The position numbers and the translations under genes are program-made. A DNA stretch of 64,000 bases from Collinsella sp944321445. GTDB lineage: Bacteria; Actinomycetota; Coriobacteriia; Coriobacteriales; Coriobacteriaceae. Shown piece by piece: positions 52,574-61,243 of this stretch. Each line of letters begins with the position of its first letter. The stretch's first letter is position 1. The stretch lies in the NCBI RefSeq assembly GCF_030371825.1, contig NZ_JAUDDM010000006.1; one strand, 5' to 3'. Below the pieces are notes generated by a model. That model was not told where the DNA came from, ran no database searches, and saw only the letters and a list, made by a program, of their open reading frames with translations.

Positions 52574-53413
52574 ATGAAAATTATAGCCGGAATTGTTCTA
52601 TTTTATCCTGATATTGTGTTTGTCAATCAAAACATAAAGACGCTTCTTCATCAAGTAGACGAAATTGTTCTGTTGGACAATACCCCTAATTCAAAGGGAA
52701 TTAATCTAATATGCCCAGAGAGAGTTCATTACATATCAAATGGCGACAACTACGGAATAGCTTATGCGCTGAATCAGATTGCCAGATTTGCTGAGTCTAT
52801 ACAAGCTGAATGGTTTATTACATTTGATCAAGATACGCTTATTCCACAAGATCTTGTGTTCTCGATGATTGAGTCCTATGGTTTGGGGCGAAATGAAAGA
52901 ATAGGAATAGTATGTCCTTGCGTGGAGGATATTAAAACTGGCTCAATTGAGCCTAAGTTGAATCATGACAAGTATGTTAATCGATGCATCACTTCAGGAT
53001 CGATGACTTTTCTTGCGGCATACAATGAAATTGGTGGATTTGATAATGAATTATTTATCGATGAAGTAGATCATGATTTTTGCTACAAGCTTAAGTTAAA
53101 CGGATGGAAAATATTACAGTCAAGTAAATCTATAATCAAGCACTCACTAGGCGATATTGAGCACCGAACTCTATTCGGAAGAGTGATTACGGTGCGTAAT
53201 TACTCAGCTTTTAGAAAGTACTATCAGGCAAGAAATCGTATCATACTTGCCCGGAGATATGATTTAGAAAGCAATCTGTCTGCGGCAATCAGAATTGGTT
53301 ATTGGATTTTGGTCTGTTTGTTGTTTGAAAAAGAAAAAATAAATGGAACAAAGTCATTGATTAAAGGAATGCGTGACGGAATAAAGCGGAGTAGAAGCGA
53401 GATAATGTCATGA
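52574..53413 (+). CDS. GT2 glycosyltransferase, possibly rhamnosyltransferase
   Basis: A 279-residue family 2 enzyme resembling the RfbF/rhamnosyltransferase group: IAGIVLFYPD, LDNTPNSKG, NYGIAYALNQI, WFITFDQDT (metal site), and GGFDNELFIDEVDHDFCYKLKLNGW, the usual acceptor-loop signature. Rhamnose as donor is supported by the rml genes downstream but is inferred. It overlaps the next gene by four bases (ATGA). Confidence 0.85.
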   Translation: MKIIAGIVLFYPDIVFVNQNIKTLLHQVDEIVLLDNTPNSKGINLICPERVHYISNGDNYGIAYALNQIARFAESIQAEWFITFDQDTLIPQDLVFSMIESYGLGRNERIGIVCPCVEDIKTGSIEPKLNHDKYVNRCITSGSMTFLAAYNEIGGFDNELFIDEVDHDFCYKLKLNGWKILQSSKSIIKHSLGDIEHRTLFGRVITVRNYSAFRKYYQARNRIILARRYDLESNLSAAIRIGYWILVCLLFEKEKINGTKSLIKGMRDGIKRSRSEIMS

Positions 53414-54519
53414 TAACATTATTATATTGTCTAGCTATTGTGCTAGGAATTATGTTTGAGTGGCCTAAAGGGAATAAATTTCTGGATGTCGCTATCATTC
53501 TATTGTGCACCTATATGGTATTTAGCTGTACTAATCATGCAGATTATCATAGTTATGAAATGCAATACGCGACAGCCGTGCCATCTATGGACTTATTTGA
53601 TGAGCCGTTATGGAAGAGTATTTGTTTCATATCAAGATCTTTAGGACTAGGATATAGGTCATTTATTGCCTTAGTGACGGCAGGCTTCTTGGCGATTGCA
53701 CTAGTGGGCGTTCATAGAATCACCCCATCGTCTCCGTACTTCTGGTCACTTTTTTTAATCTTCCCAGGATTGATTGGTTTTGTACAAATTCGACAGCTAT
53801 TAGCATTATGTTTAGTCATATTCGCCTTTTCATTTTTAGCAGTAACAAACCGGAGAAACAGTGTTAGCTTTAGCTATCTTATCGTGGCAATATGCGCAGC
53901 AATGATTCACTCTAGTGCTTTTCTTGTGATTCTGATTGAACCTTTGGCATACTTTGCAGAAAAAGAAAAGCCATTTACCGCATTGATTTTACTCCTGTTT
54001 GTTAGTTCGTTAGTAACGGGTTGGACTACTGAACTTGCGCGGGATCTTTTCACCGATGAAGTGAGCCAGGCCTATCTAATGGGTGAGGGAGGGCGTACTA
54101 ATGATCTTTCAAGATTATTTACGCTTGTTGAGGTATTTGGCTCTGTGCTGTTGGTGTTGTTTGCAAAGAATCAGGCCGCTGGATCGGAAACAATGCGTGG
54201 TGAAATGGAGAGAAGATGCATACACTATTTGCTTCCATTAAATCTTCTTTTTATTGCGATGCTTCCAACACTTATGGTCAATACTGATTTCTTAAGACTC
54301 CACAGATATGTTTTAGTGCTTGATGCTCTTTTGTTCGTGGCAGCACAATACCCTTTGCATAGAAATGTGGTCGGAATTGGCCATCGAATAGTTGGGGGAA
54401 TCGGGTGTAAGAGGCTTTGTTTTCGAATTTGCATTTCAGCGTTCTACTTTCTTCATTTTTTCGCGCTGGTTTGGATGCAAGTTCCTGATTCTGTTGTTGC
54501 CGCGATGCTGCAGTGGTAG
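53410..54519 (+). CDS. EpsG-family polysaccharide polymerase (Wzy-like)
   Basis: A 369-residue membrane protein with about ten hydrophobic segments and an EpsG-like pattern (DYHSYEMQYATAVP near residues 43-56, LFLIFPGLIGFVQIRQLLALCLVIFAFSFLA, AAMIHSSAFLVI). It is the only Wzy candidate in the locus and so probably polymerises repeat units outside the membrane. Sequence conservation in this family is low, so the call rests on topology, the EpsG motif and the context. Confidence 0.85.
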   Translation: MITLLYCLAIVLGIMFEWPKGNKFLDVAIILLCTYMVFSCTNHADYHSYEMQYATAVPSMDLFDEPLWKSICFISRSLGLGYRSFIALVTAGFLAIALVGVHRITPSSPYFWSLFLIFPGLIGFVQIRQLLALCLVIFAFSFLAVTNRRNSVSFSYLIVAICAAMIHSSAFLVILIEPLAYFAEKEKPFTALILLLFVSSLVTGWTTELARDLFTDEVSQAYLMGEGGRTNDLSRLFTLVEVFGSVLLVLFAKNQAAGSETMRGEMERRCIHYLLPLNLLFIAMLPTLMVNTDFLRLHRYVLVLDALLFVAAQYPLHRNVVGIGHRIVGGIGCKRLCFRICISAFYFLHFFALVWMQVPDSVVAAMLQW

Positions 54520-54529
54520 GTGGTCGAAT

Positions 54530-55171
54530 ATGCGAATTAAAGGCTCCCTAAAGTTGATGATTAATCAACGTTTCTGGAGAAAAGAAAATAAGCATAACCA
54601 TACAAGAATGGGTAACAATTTTCCGCGAAATGTGGTTGAGATCGGACGAGGGACATACGGAACAATCACGGTTTCTACTTCGGCTCAAAGTAAATGTATT
54701 GAGATTGGGAGCTGGTGTTCTATTGCAGAAGGTGTTTTATTCATTACGGGAAATGAACATCATCTAAACCGCATCTCCACTTACCCCTTTTGTAGCATGT
54801 TTGGTTTGCCGGGAACTGATGCGTGTAGTCGTGGTAGATGCGGGATTAGAATTGACGATGATGTTTGGCTTGGGGCTAGAAGTATAATTTTAGATGGTGT
54901 TCATATAGGACAGGGGGCAGTTGTGGGAGCGGGTTCCGTCGTGAGTCACGATGTCGAACCCTATACGATAGTTGCCGGCAATCCTGCGAGAGTCATAAGG
55001 AAACGTTTCCCAGAGGATATTCTGAAGCGTTTATTGGGGACGAACCTTTGTGAGATTACACAAAAAATGGTGAAGCGTAAACCATCATTATGGACAGAAG
55101 ATTTGACTATGGAATCGCTCGATCAGATGGAAAACTTGCTTTGCGGCAAAAGAGAGACAGTGGGCAGATGA
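54530..55171 (+). CDS. Hexapeptide-repeat acyltransferase
   Basis: A 213-residue left-handed beta-helix acetyltransferase of the CatB/VatD group. Hexapeptide repeats (IEIGSWCSIAEGVLFITGN, IDDDVWLGARSIILDGVHIGQGAVVGAGSVVSHDV) end in the typical PYTIVAGNPARVIRKRF. It would O- or N-acetylate a sugar of the repeat unit. ATG 54530 is chosen; upstream frame is shared with the EpsG gene. It overlaps the flippase start by four bases. Confidence 0.9.
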   Translation: MRIKGSLKLMINQRFWRKENKHNHTRMGNNFPRNVVEIGRGTYGTITVSTSAQSKCIEIGSWCSIAEGVLFITGNEHHLNRISTYPFCSMFGLPGTDACSRGRCGIRIDDDVWLGARSIILDGVHIGQGAVVGAGSVVSHDVEPYTIVAGNPARVIRKRFPEDILKRLLGTNLCEITQKMVKRKPSLWTEDLTMESLDQMENLLCGKRETVGR

Positions 55172-56586
55172 GTTTTTTAAACTCAATTATCAAAAATCTG
55201 CTCACGGCATTCGCCGCCCAAGGAGTTTCCCTCCTCGTTTCTGCGTCCATGTCTTTACTTGTACCAAAGGTTATGGGTGTTGAGGATTATGGATTTTGGC
55301 AGTTGTTCATTTTTTATTTAGGTTACAGCGGATTGATGCTACTTGGCTTAAATGATGGTGTTTATCTTCTTGAAGGAGGGAAAACTAGAGAGACCATAGA
55401 CAAACGATCTCTCTCTGGACAATTTTGCGGAGCCCTTGTTCTTCAAATTGGCATGAGTGCCGCGCTGCTAGTGGGTTCTTCAGCCCTAGCCAGCAGTAAC
55501 GAGAGGGCGTTCGTAGTGTCTGCAGTTGCCGTTTATGCGCTTCTGAACAATATATCGGCGTTTATAGGATATATATTTCAAGCTTTGAACGAGACCAGGC
55601 TATTTTCCAAGTCGATAATGATTGACAGGGGTGTTTTCCTCGTCCTGCTGTTGCTATCGTTTGGATTCAGGGTTTCTGATTATCGTATCTATATTACGAT
55701 GTACATCGTTGGGAAGGCGGTTTGCTTGGCATACTGCTTGTTCCATGGGTATACCTTAGTGAACTCACGTGTTCAGTCAATAAGAGCGATATTATCAGAC
55801 TGTATACATAGTATTAAAGTTGGATTTGCTCTGACTATTTCGAACATAATGGGATCTTTAGTTTTAGGAATATCCAGATTGCTTATTGACTCCGGGTGGG
55901 GCATTGTGGAGTTCGGATATACATCCCTGGCGCTATCGTTGGTTAGTTTCTTCACTGTGTTCGTATCTCAAGTAGCGATGGTCCTATTTCCTGCTCTCCG
56001 CCAGTGCAATACTGCGGTCCAGGCAAATATATATCGCTCAATGAGAAATGGAATAGAGATAGTATTTCCAGCAGCTTACTTATTATATTTTCCAATCGTT
56101 GCCATATTGAGCTTATGGTTACCAATGTATAGCACTAGTTTTAAGTTATTCGGCGTCCTTTTGCCTCTATGCGTTTTCGATGCTAAGCAAAACATATGCT
56201 CTGCAACATATCTAAAGGTACTCAGAGAGGAGCGACTGCTACTGATAATAAATATTGCAACAGTCGGATTAAGCCTCCTGTTGTCTTTGCTTGGCATGAG
56301 TGCCTTTCACTCAATTGAGATGACATTGTTAGGTGCAGTTGCTGCAATCGTTGTTCGATCATTGGTAAGCGATTGGTATCTAAGCAGGAGGATGAGGGTC
56401 GGCCAGGCGTCGCTTCCAGCGGCGGAGGTTCTGCTTACAGCGGTTTTTATTGTTACGTTTGATGCTGTCAGCCCAGTTTTGGCAGCACTGCTGTATGCGG
56501 CAAGTTACGGATTATATTTGCTTTATTTTAGGCAAGACCTTATGGAATTGGTTGACTCGATGCGAAGGATCTTGTTGCGGCGATAG
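55168..56586 (+). CDS. Wzx-type oligosaccharide flippase
   Basis: A 472-residue membrane protein with about 12-14 hydrophobic segments of the polysaccharide transport (MATE-like) superfamily. N-terminal AAQGVSLLVSASMSLLVPKVMGVEDYGFWQLFIFY is a close match to the Wzx/RfbX pattern. It would flip lipid-linked repeats across the membrane. It overlaps the acyltransferase by four bases (ATGA). Only 53 bases lie between it and rmlA, but base composition changes sharply there. Confidence 0.9.
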   Translation: MSFLNSIIKNLLTAFAAQGVSLLVSASMSLLVPKVMGVEDYGFWQLFIFYLGYSGLMLLGLNDGVYLLEGGKTRETIDKRSLSGQFCGALVLQIGMSAALLVGSSALASSNERAFVVSAVAVYALLNNISAFIGYIFQALNETRLFSKSIMIDRGVFLVLLLLSFGFRVSDYRIYITMYIVGKAVCLAYCLFHGYTLVNSRVQSIRAILSDCIHSIKVGFALTISNIMGSLVLGISRLLIDSGWGIVEFGYTSLALSLVSFFTVFVSQVAMVLFPALRQCNTAVQANIYRSMRNGIEIVFPAAYLLYFPIVAILSLWLPMYSTSFKLFGVLLPLCVFDAKQNICSATYLKVLREERLLLIINIATVGLSLLLSLLGMSAFHSIEMTLLGAVAAIVVRSLVSDWYLSRRMRVGQASLPAAEVLLTAVFIVTFDAVSPVLAALLYAASYGLYLLYFRQDLMELVDSMRRILLRR

Positions 56587-56639
56587 ATATGCTATGGATA
56601 TAGAGGCAATTAAGCAATAAAAATCGAATTGGAGAACGA

Positions 56640-57542
56640 ATGAAAGGTATCATTCTCGCGGGAGGCAGCGGCACGCGTCTGTACCCGCTGACCACTGTCA
56701 CCAGCAAGCAACTGCTGCCGGTCTACGATAAGCCAATGATTTACTATCCGCTGTCCGTTCTCATGATGGCGGGCATCCGCGACATCCTGATTATCTCGAC
56801 GCCCTTCGACTTGCCCAATTTCGAGCGTCTCCTGCGTGACGGTTCGGACTACGGGGTGAACCTTTCCTACGCCGTACAGCCCAGTCCCGATGGCCTAGCG
56901 CAGGCCTTCGTGATTGGCGAGGGGTTCTGTGCTGGAGAGTCTTGCGCACTAGTGTTGGGCGATAACATCTTTTACGGCAACGGACTGGGTCGGCACCTCC
57001 GCCGCGCCGTTGAGAATGCCAAGACCAAGGAGATTGCCACCGTTTTCGGCTATCACGTCGACGACCCCGAGCGTTACGGTGTCGTGGAGTTTGATTCCAA
57101 TCTTAACGCTATTTCTATCGAGGAGAAACCCGCTCACCCGAAGTCCAGCTACGCCGTTACTGGTCTGTACTTCTACCCGGGCGACGTGTGCGAGCGCGCG
57201 AAACGCGTTGTTCCCTCCGCGCGCGGCGAGTTGGAGATCACCGACCTCAACAGAATGTATTTGGAGGATGGGAGTCTTTCGGTGGTCACCCTCGGTCGCG
57301 GTTACGCGTGGCTAGACACCGGCACCATGGAAAGCTTATACGCGGCGGGAGAATTTGTCCGGGCTGTCGAACGCGCCCAGGATCAGCCCGTATCGGTTCT
57401 CGAGGAGATTGCCTACGAAAACGGATGGATAGGCCGGGAAACTTTAGCCGCCTGTGCTGAGCGCTACGGGAAGTCCGAGTACGGAAGGCACCTAAAGAGG
57501 GTGGTTTCCGGCGAGATCAGGCAACCGCGCAGAGATTACTAG
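56640..57542 (+). CDS. rmlA: Glucose-1-phosphate thymidylyltransferase
   Basis: A 300-residue RmlA. N-terminal GILAGGSGTRLYPLT, the substrate-binding YDKPMIYYPLSVLMMAG, LGDNIFYG and EKPAHPKSSYAVTGLYFY are all typical. First step of dTDP-L-rhamnose synthesis, making dTDP-glucose. Higher in GC than the preceding genes, matching the conserved flank of the locus. Followed by rmlCD after 96 bases. Confidence 0.95.
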   Translation: MKGIILAGGSGTRLYPLTTVTSKQLLPVYDKPMIYYPLSVLMMAGIRDILIISTPFDLPNFERLLRDGSDYGVNLSYAVQPSPDGLAQAFVIGEGFCAGESCALVLGDNIFYGNGLGRHLRRAVENAKTKEIATVFGYHVDDPERYGVVEFDSNLNAISIEEKPAHPKSSYAVTGLYFYPGDVCERAKRVVPSARGELEITDLNRMYLEDGSLSVVTLGRGYAWLDTGTMESLYAAGEFVRAVERAQDQPVSVLEEIAYENGWIGRETLAACAERYGKSEYGRHLKRVVSGEIRQPRRDY

Positions 57543-57638
57543 GAAGGGTGACATGGTCCAAGCAGTCAATAGATTGCCCGGTGACCATGCTGCCCGAGAG
57601 GATTTCAGACAACACGACAGACGACGGAGGTGGTGCCC

Positions 57639-59114
57639 ATGGCACTAGAATTTGAGAAGCCGCTCAAAGCGGAGACCACAAACATACCCGGCATGCTCGT
57701 GTTCGACCTGACGGTCCACGGGGACTCCCGCGGCTGGTTCAAGGAGAACTGGCAGCGTGCTAAGCAAGCCGTCCTCGGCCTACCAGACATGCGCCCTGTA
57801 CAGAATAACATCAGTTATAACGTCGAGCGAGGTGTTACCCGCGGCATGCACGCCGAGCCTTGGGACAAGTATGTCTCCGTGGCAACTGGAAGTGTCTTCG
57901 GTGCATGGGTTGACTTGCGACCAGGGGATTCCTTTGGCGAGGTCTACACTTGCGTGATTGACCCCAGCAAGGCTGTCTACGTTCCGCGTGGCGTGGGCAA
58001 TTCCTTTCAGGCGCTTGAGGACGGTACTGCCTACACCTATCTGGTGAACGCGCACTGGTCCGCCCAGCTGAAGTCTACCTACACCTTCGTTAACCTTGCT
58101 GACCCCGAGCTCGGCATCGGGTGGCCTATCCCGCTCGAGGAGGCCACGATTTCCGAGGCTGACCTTGGCCACCCCGCGCTCGCTGACGTCTTGCCCATGG
58201 CGCCCAGACGAACTCTTGTTGTTGGCTGCGACGGCCAGCTTGGCCGCGCCGTACGTGCTCTCGCAGAGGAGCGTGGGCTTTCGCGTTGGTTCGACTTCTG
58301 CGACGTTGATACTTTCGACATGTCCGACCCGGGGGCCTACGGTCAGTACGACTGGCCGCTCTACGGAACTGTGATCAACTGCGGTGCCTACACTGCCGTG
58401 GACAAGGCTGAGACTGCCGATGGTCGTGTTGTCGCTTGGAGGGCCAACGCTGTCGGACCTGCACTTCTCGCACACGTCTGCGCCGAGCACGGAATCGTAC
58501 TGGTTCATGTCTCCTCCGACTATGTCTTTGACGGAACAGCGGAGGTCCACACAGAGGAGGAGTCTTTCTCGCCACTGTCCGTCTATGGCCAATCCAAGGC
58601 TGCCGGTGACCTTGCAGTGGCCGGCTGTCCTAGACATTACATCGTGCGCTGCTCTTGGGTGATTGGTGAGGGGAGAAACTTCGTGCGTACCATGGCGGCG
58701 CTTTCCGACCGTGTCGCTAACCCGGAGGACTCGCTTGAACGCGTCACCGTGGTGGGCGACCAGCTGGGCCGCCTCACATTCACTTGCGACATTGCCGAGG
58801 GCGTCCTTTGGTTGCTCGGCTATCGGGAGGGTGACTTGGAACCGAGCTCGCCTTGCGCGTGTGGCACCTACGATCTCACGGGGTCGGGCCCAGTCGAGTC
58901 ATGGGCGCAGGTTGCCACTCGCATCTTCAACCTGGCTAACGGCAACGGCGCCAAGGTAGTTTCCGTCCCCACAGCGAAGTACTATGCTTCAGTCGAGGGA
59001 TCAATCGCCCCGAGGCCAAAGCATTCTGCGCTCGATCTCTCCAAGATCGAGGCAACCGGTTTCGTGCCGCGCGACTGGACCGAGCGCTTGGTGGAGTACA
59101 TGGCGACACGCTGA
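57639..59114 (+). CDS. rmlCD: RmlC-RmlD fusion: dTDP-4-dehydrorhamnose epimerase/reductase
   Basis: A 491-residue bifunctional protein. The first ~190 residues are a cupin epimerase (RmlC-like: HGDSRGWFKENWQ, ISYNVERGVTRGMHAEPWDKYVSVATG, VYVPRGVGNSFQALEDGTAYTYLVN). From about 190 an NAD(P)-dependent reductase follows (RmlD-like: LVVGCDGQLGRAVRALAEERG, INCGAYTAVDKAE, HVSSDYVFDGT, YGQSKAAGD). It catalyses the last two steps of dTDP-L-rhamnose synthesis. Similar fusions occur in other gut Actinobacteria. ATG 57639 has GGAGGTGG in front. Confidence 0.95.
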   Translation: MALEFEKPLKAETTNIPGMLVFDLTVHGDSRGWFKENWQRAKQAVLGLPDMRPVQNNISYNVERGVTRGMHAEPWDKYVSVATGSVFGAWVDLRPGDSFGEVYTCVIDPSKAVYVPRGVGNSFQALEDGTAYTYLVNAHWSAQLKSTYTFVNLADPELGIGWPIPLEEATISEADLGHPALADVLPMAPRRTLVVGCDGQLGRAVRALAEERGLSRWFDFCDVDTFDMSDPGAYGQYDWPLYGTVINCGAYTAVDKAETADGRVVAWRANAVGPALLAHVCAEHGIVLVHVSSDYVFDGTAEVHTEEESFSPLSVYGQSKAAGDLAVAGCPRHYIVRCSWVIGEGRNFVRTMAALSDRVANPEDSLERVTVVGDQLGRLTFTCDIAEGVLWLLGYREGDLEPSSPCACGTYDLTGSGPVESWAQVATRIFNLANGNGAKVVSVPTAKYYASVEGSIAPRPKHSALDLSKIEATGFVPRDWTERLVEYMATR

Positions 59115-59150
59115 TCCTTTTCATATCCGTATGTTCGTCGGGAGCAATAC

Positions 59151-60170
59151 ATGTCAGAAACATTCATGCCCAAGCGGATCGTCGTCACCGGAGGGTGCGG
59201 CTTCATCGGGTCGAACTTCGTGCGCTGGGTGGCGCGCGAGCGCCCGGGGGTGCACGTGACCGTGCTGGACAAGCTCACCTACGCGGGCAACCCCGAGAAC
59301 ATCGCGGGGCTCGACCCCGAGCGCGTGGAGCTCGTCGTGGGCGACATCTGCGACGCCGCGCTGGTGGACCGGTTGGTCTCCGGCGCCGACGCCGTGGTGC
59401 ACTACGCGGCGGAGTCCCACAACGACAACTCCATCGCCGACCCGGCGCCCTTCGTGAGGACCAACGTCGAGGGCACGTTCGCCCTCATCGAGGCCTGCCG
59501 CAGGCACGGCGTCCGCTACCACCACGTCTCCACCGACGAGGTCTACGGCGACCTCGCGCTCGACGACCCGGCCCGCTTCACGGAGGAGACGCCCTACCGC
59601 CCCTCGAGCCCCTACAGCTCCACCAAGGCGGCCTCGGACATGCTCGTGCGCGCCTGGGTGCGCACCTATGGCCTGCGCGCGACCATCTCCAACTGCTCGA
59701 ACAACTACGGGCCCTACCAGCATCCGGAGAAGTTCATCCCGCGCCAGATCACGAACATCATCGACGGCGTCCGCCCCAGGCTCTACGGCGACGGGAGGAA
59801 CGTCCGCGACTGGATCCACACCGAGGACCACAGCTCCGCCGTCTGGACGATCCTCACCCGCGGCCGCGTCGGCGAGACCTACCTGATCGGCGCCGACGGC
59901 GAGCGCTCAAACATAGACGTCCTGCGCGCCATCCTGCGCGCGATGGGGAGGCCCGAGGACGACTTCGACTGGGTCCGCGACCGCCCCGGCCACGACCGCC
60001 GCTACGCCATCGACCCGACGAAGCTCCGCCGCGAGCTCGGCTGGGAGCCCGCCCACACCGACTTCGCCGCCGGCCTGGAGCGGACCATCGCCTGGTACCG
60101 CGGCCACGAGTCCTGGTGGCGCGCCGCCAAGGACGCCGCCGAGGCCCGCTACGCCGCGCAGGGGCAGTGA
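59151..60170 (+). CDS. rmlB: dTDP-glucose 4,6-dehydratase
   Basis: A 339-residue short-chain dehydrogenase with GGCGFIGSNFVRW, HYAAESHNDNSIADP, STDEVYGDL, and the catalytic YSSTKAASD. It makes dTDP-4-keto-6-deoxyglucose, the second step of the rhamnose pathway, so the four functions are in order A, CD, B. The GC content is very high compared with the central cassette. Confidence 0.95.
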   Translation: MSETFMPKRIVVTGGCGFIGSNFVRWVARERPGVHVTVLDKLTYAGNPENIAGLDPERVELVVGDICDAALVDRLVSGADAVVHYAAESHNDNSIADPAPFVRTNVEGTFALIEACRRHGVRYHHVSTDEVYGDLALDDPARFTEETPYRPSSPYSSTKAASDMLVRAWVRTYGLRATISNCSNNYGPYQHPEKFIPRQITNIIDGVRPRLYGDGRNVRDWIHTEDHSSAVWTILTRGRVGETYLIGADGERSNIDVLRAILRAMGRPEDDFDWVRDRPGHDRRYAIDPTKLRRELGWEPAHTDFAAGLERTIAWYRGHESWWRAAKDAAEARYAAQGQ

Positions 60171-60176
60171 GTAAAG

Positions 60177-61223
60177 ATGGGAATGAAGAGGATGAATAAA
60201 ATAATTGTAACCGGTGCCGCCGGCTTCATCGGCGCGTTCCTGTGCCGTCGGCTACTCGCCGACGGGTGGGAGGTCGTTGGTCTCGACAACATGAACTCCT
60301 ATTACGACCCCGGCATCAAGGAGGACCGACTCCGGATGCTGCGCGAGGCCGATGAAGGCGGGCGCTTCACCTTCGTGCGCGGCGACCTGTGCGACGCGGC
60401 GCTGATCGAGCGTCTGTTCGCGGAGAACAAGTTCGATACCGTGGTGAACCTTGCCGCTCAGGCGGGCGTGCGCTACTCGATCGAGAACCCGCGGGCGTAC
60501 GTGGAGTCCAACCTCATCGGGTTCTTCAACGTCCTGGAGGCGTGTCGGCACCACGCGGTGAAACACCTTGTCTACGCGTCGTCCTCCTCCGTTTACGGCG
60601 GCAACGAAAAGGTCCCCTTCTCCGAGTCCGACCGCGTGGACTCGCCGGTCTCCCTCTACGCCGCCACCAAGAAGTCCAACGAGCTCATGGCGCACGCCTA
60701 CTCCAAGCTCTACTCCATCCCGGCAACGGGCCTGCGCTTCTTCACGGTCTACGGACCCATGGGGCGCCCGGACATGGCCTACTTCAAGTTCGCCGACACG
60801 CTGCGCGCGGGCGGGACGATCAAGATCTACAACATGGGCGACTGCAGGCGCGACTTCACCTACGTCGACGACATCGTGGAGGGCATCGCGAGGGTCGTCG
60901 CGAACCCGCCCGCGGTCGGGACGGGCGCCGACGGCCTGCCCGCGGCGGCGCACCGCGTCTACAACATCGGCAACTCCGAGCCGGTGCAGCTGCTGGAGTT
61001 CGTGGGCACCCTGCAGCGCGTGCTCGTGGAGGAGGGCGTGCTGCCGGATGATTACGACTTCGAGGCGCACCGCGAGCTCGTCCCCATGCAGCCCGGCGAC
61101 GTGCCGGTGACCTACGCGGATACCTCCGCGCTGGAGCGCGACACGGGCTTCCGACCCTCGACGAGGCTCGAGGACGGCCTGCGTGAGTTCGCGAAATGGT
61201 ACCGGGGATATTACTGCAAATAA
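60177..61223 (+). CDS. NAD-dependent sugar epimerase, UDP-glucuronate 4-epimerase type
   Basis: A 348-residue short-chain dehydrogenase. N-terminal VTGAAGFIGAFLCRRLL, LDNMNSYYDPGIKEDRL, NLAAQAGVRYSIENPRAYVESNLIGFFNVLEACR and the catalytic YAATKKSNELMAHAYSKLY match UDP-glucuronate 4-epimerases of capsule loci (CapI/LspL), which make UDP-galacturonate; a related substrate cannot be excluded. Starts six bases after the rmlB stop; ATG 60177 or 60192 could be the start. A metallophosphoesterase-NTPase gene follows after 20 bases. Confidence 0.9.
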   Translation: MGMKRMNKIIVTGAAGFIGAFLCRRLLADGWEVVGLDNMNSYYDPGIKEDRLRMLREADEGGRFTFVRGDLCDAALIERLFAENKFDTVVNLAAQAGVRYSIENPRAYVESNLIGFFNVLEACRHHAVKHLVYASSSSVYGGNEKVPFSESDRVDSPVSLYAATKKSNELMAHAYSKLYSIPATGLRFFTVYGPMGRPDMAYFKFADTLRAGGTIKIYNMGDCRRDFTYVDDIVEGIARVVANPPAVGTGADGLPAAAHRVYNIGNSEPVQLLEFVGTLQRVLVEEGVLPDDYDFEAHRELVPMQPGDVPVTYADTSALERDTGFRPSTRLEDGLREFAKWYRGYYCK

Positions 61224-61243
61224 ACCGAGGTCTACGGGGCACC

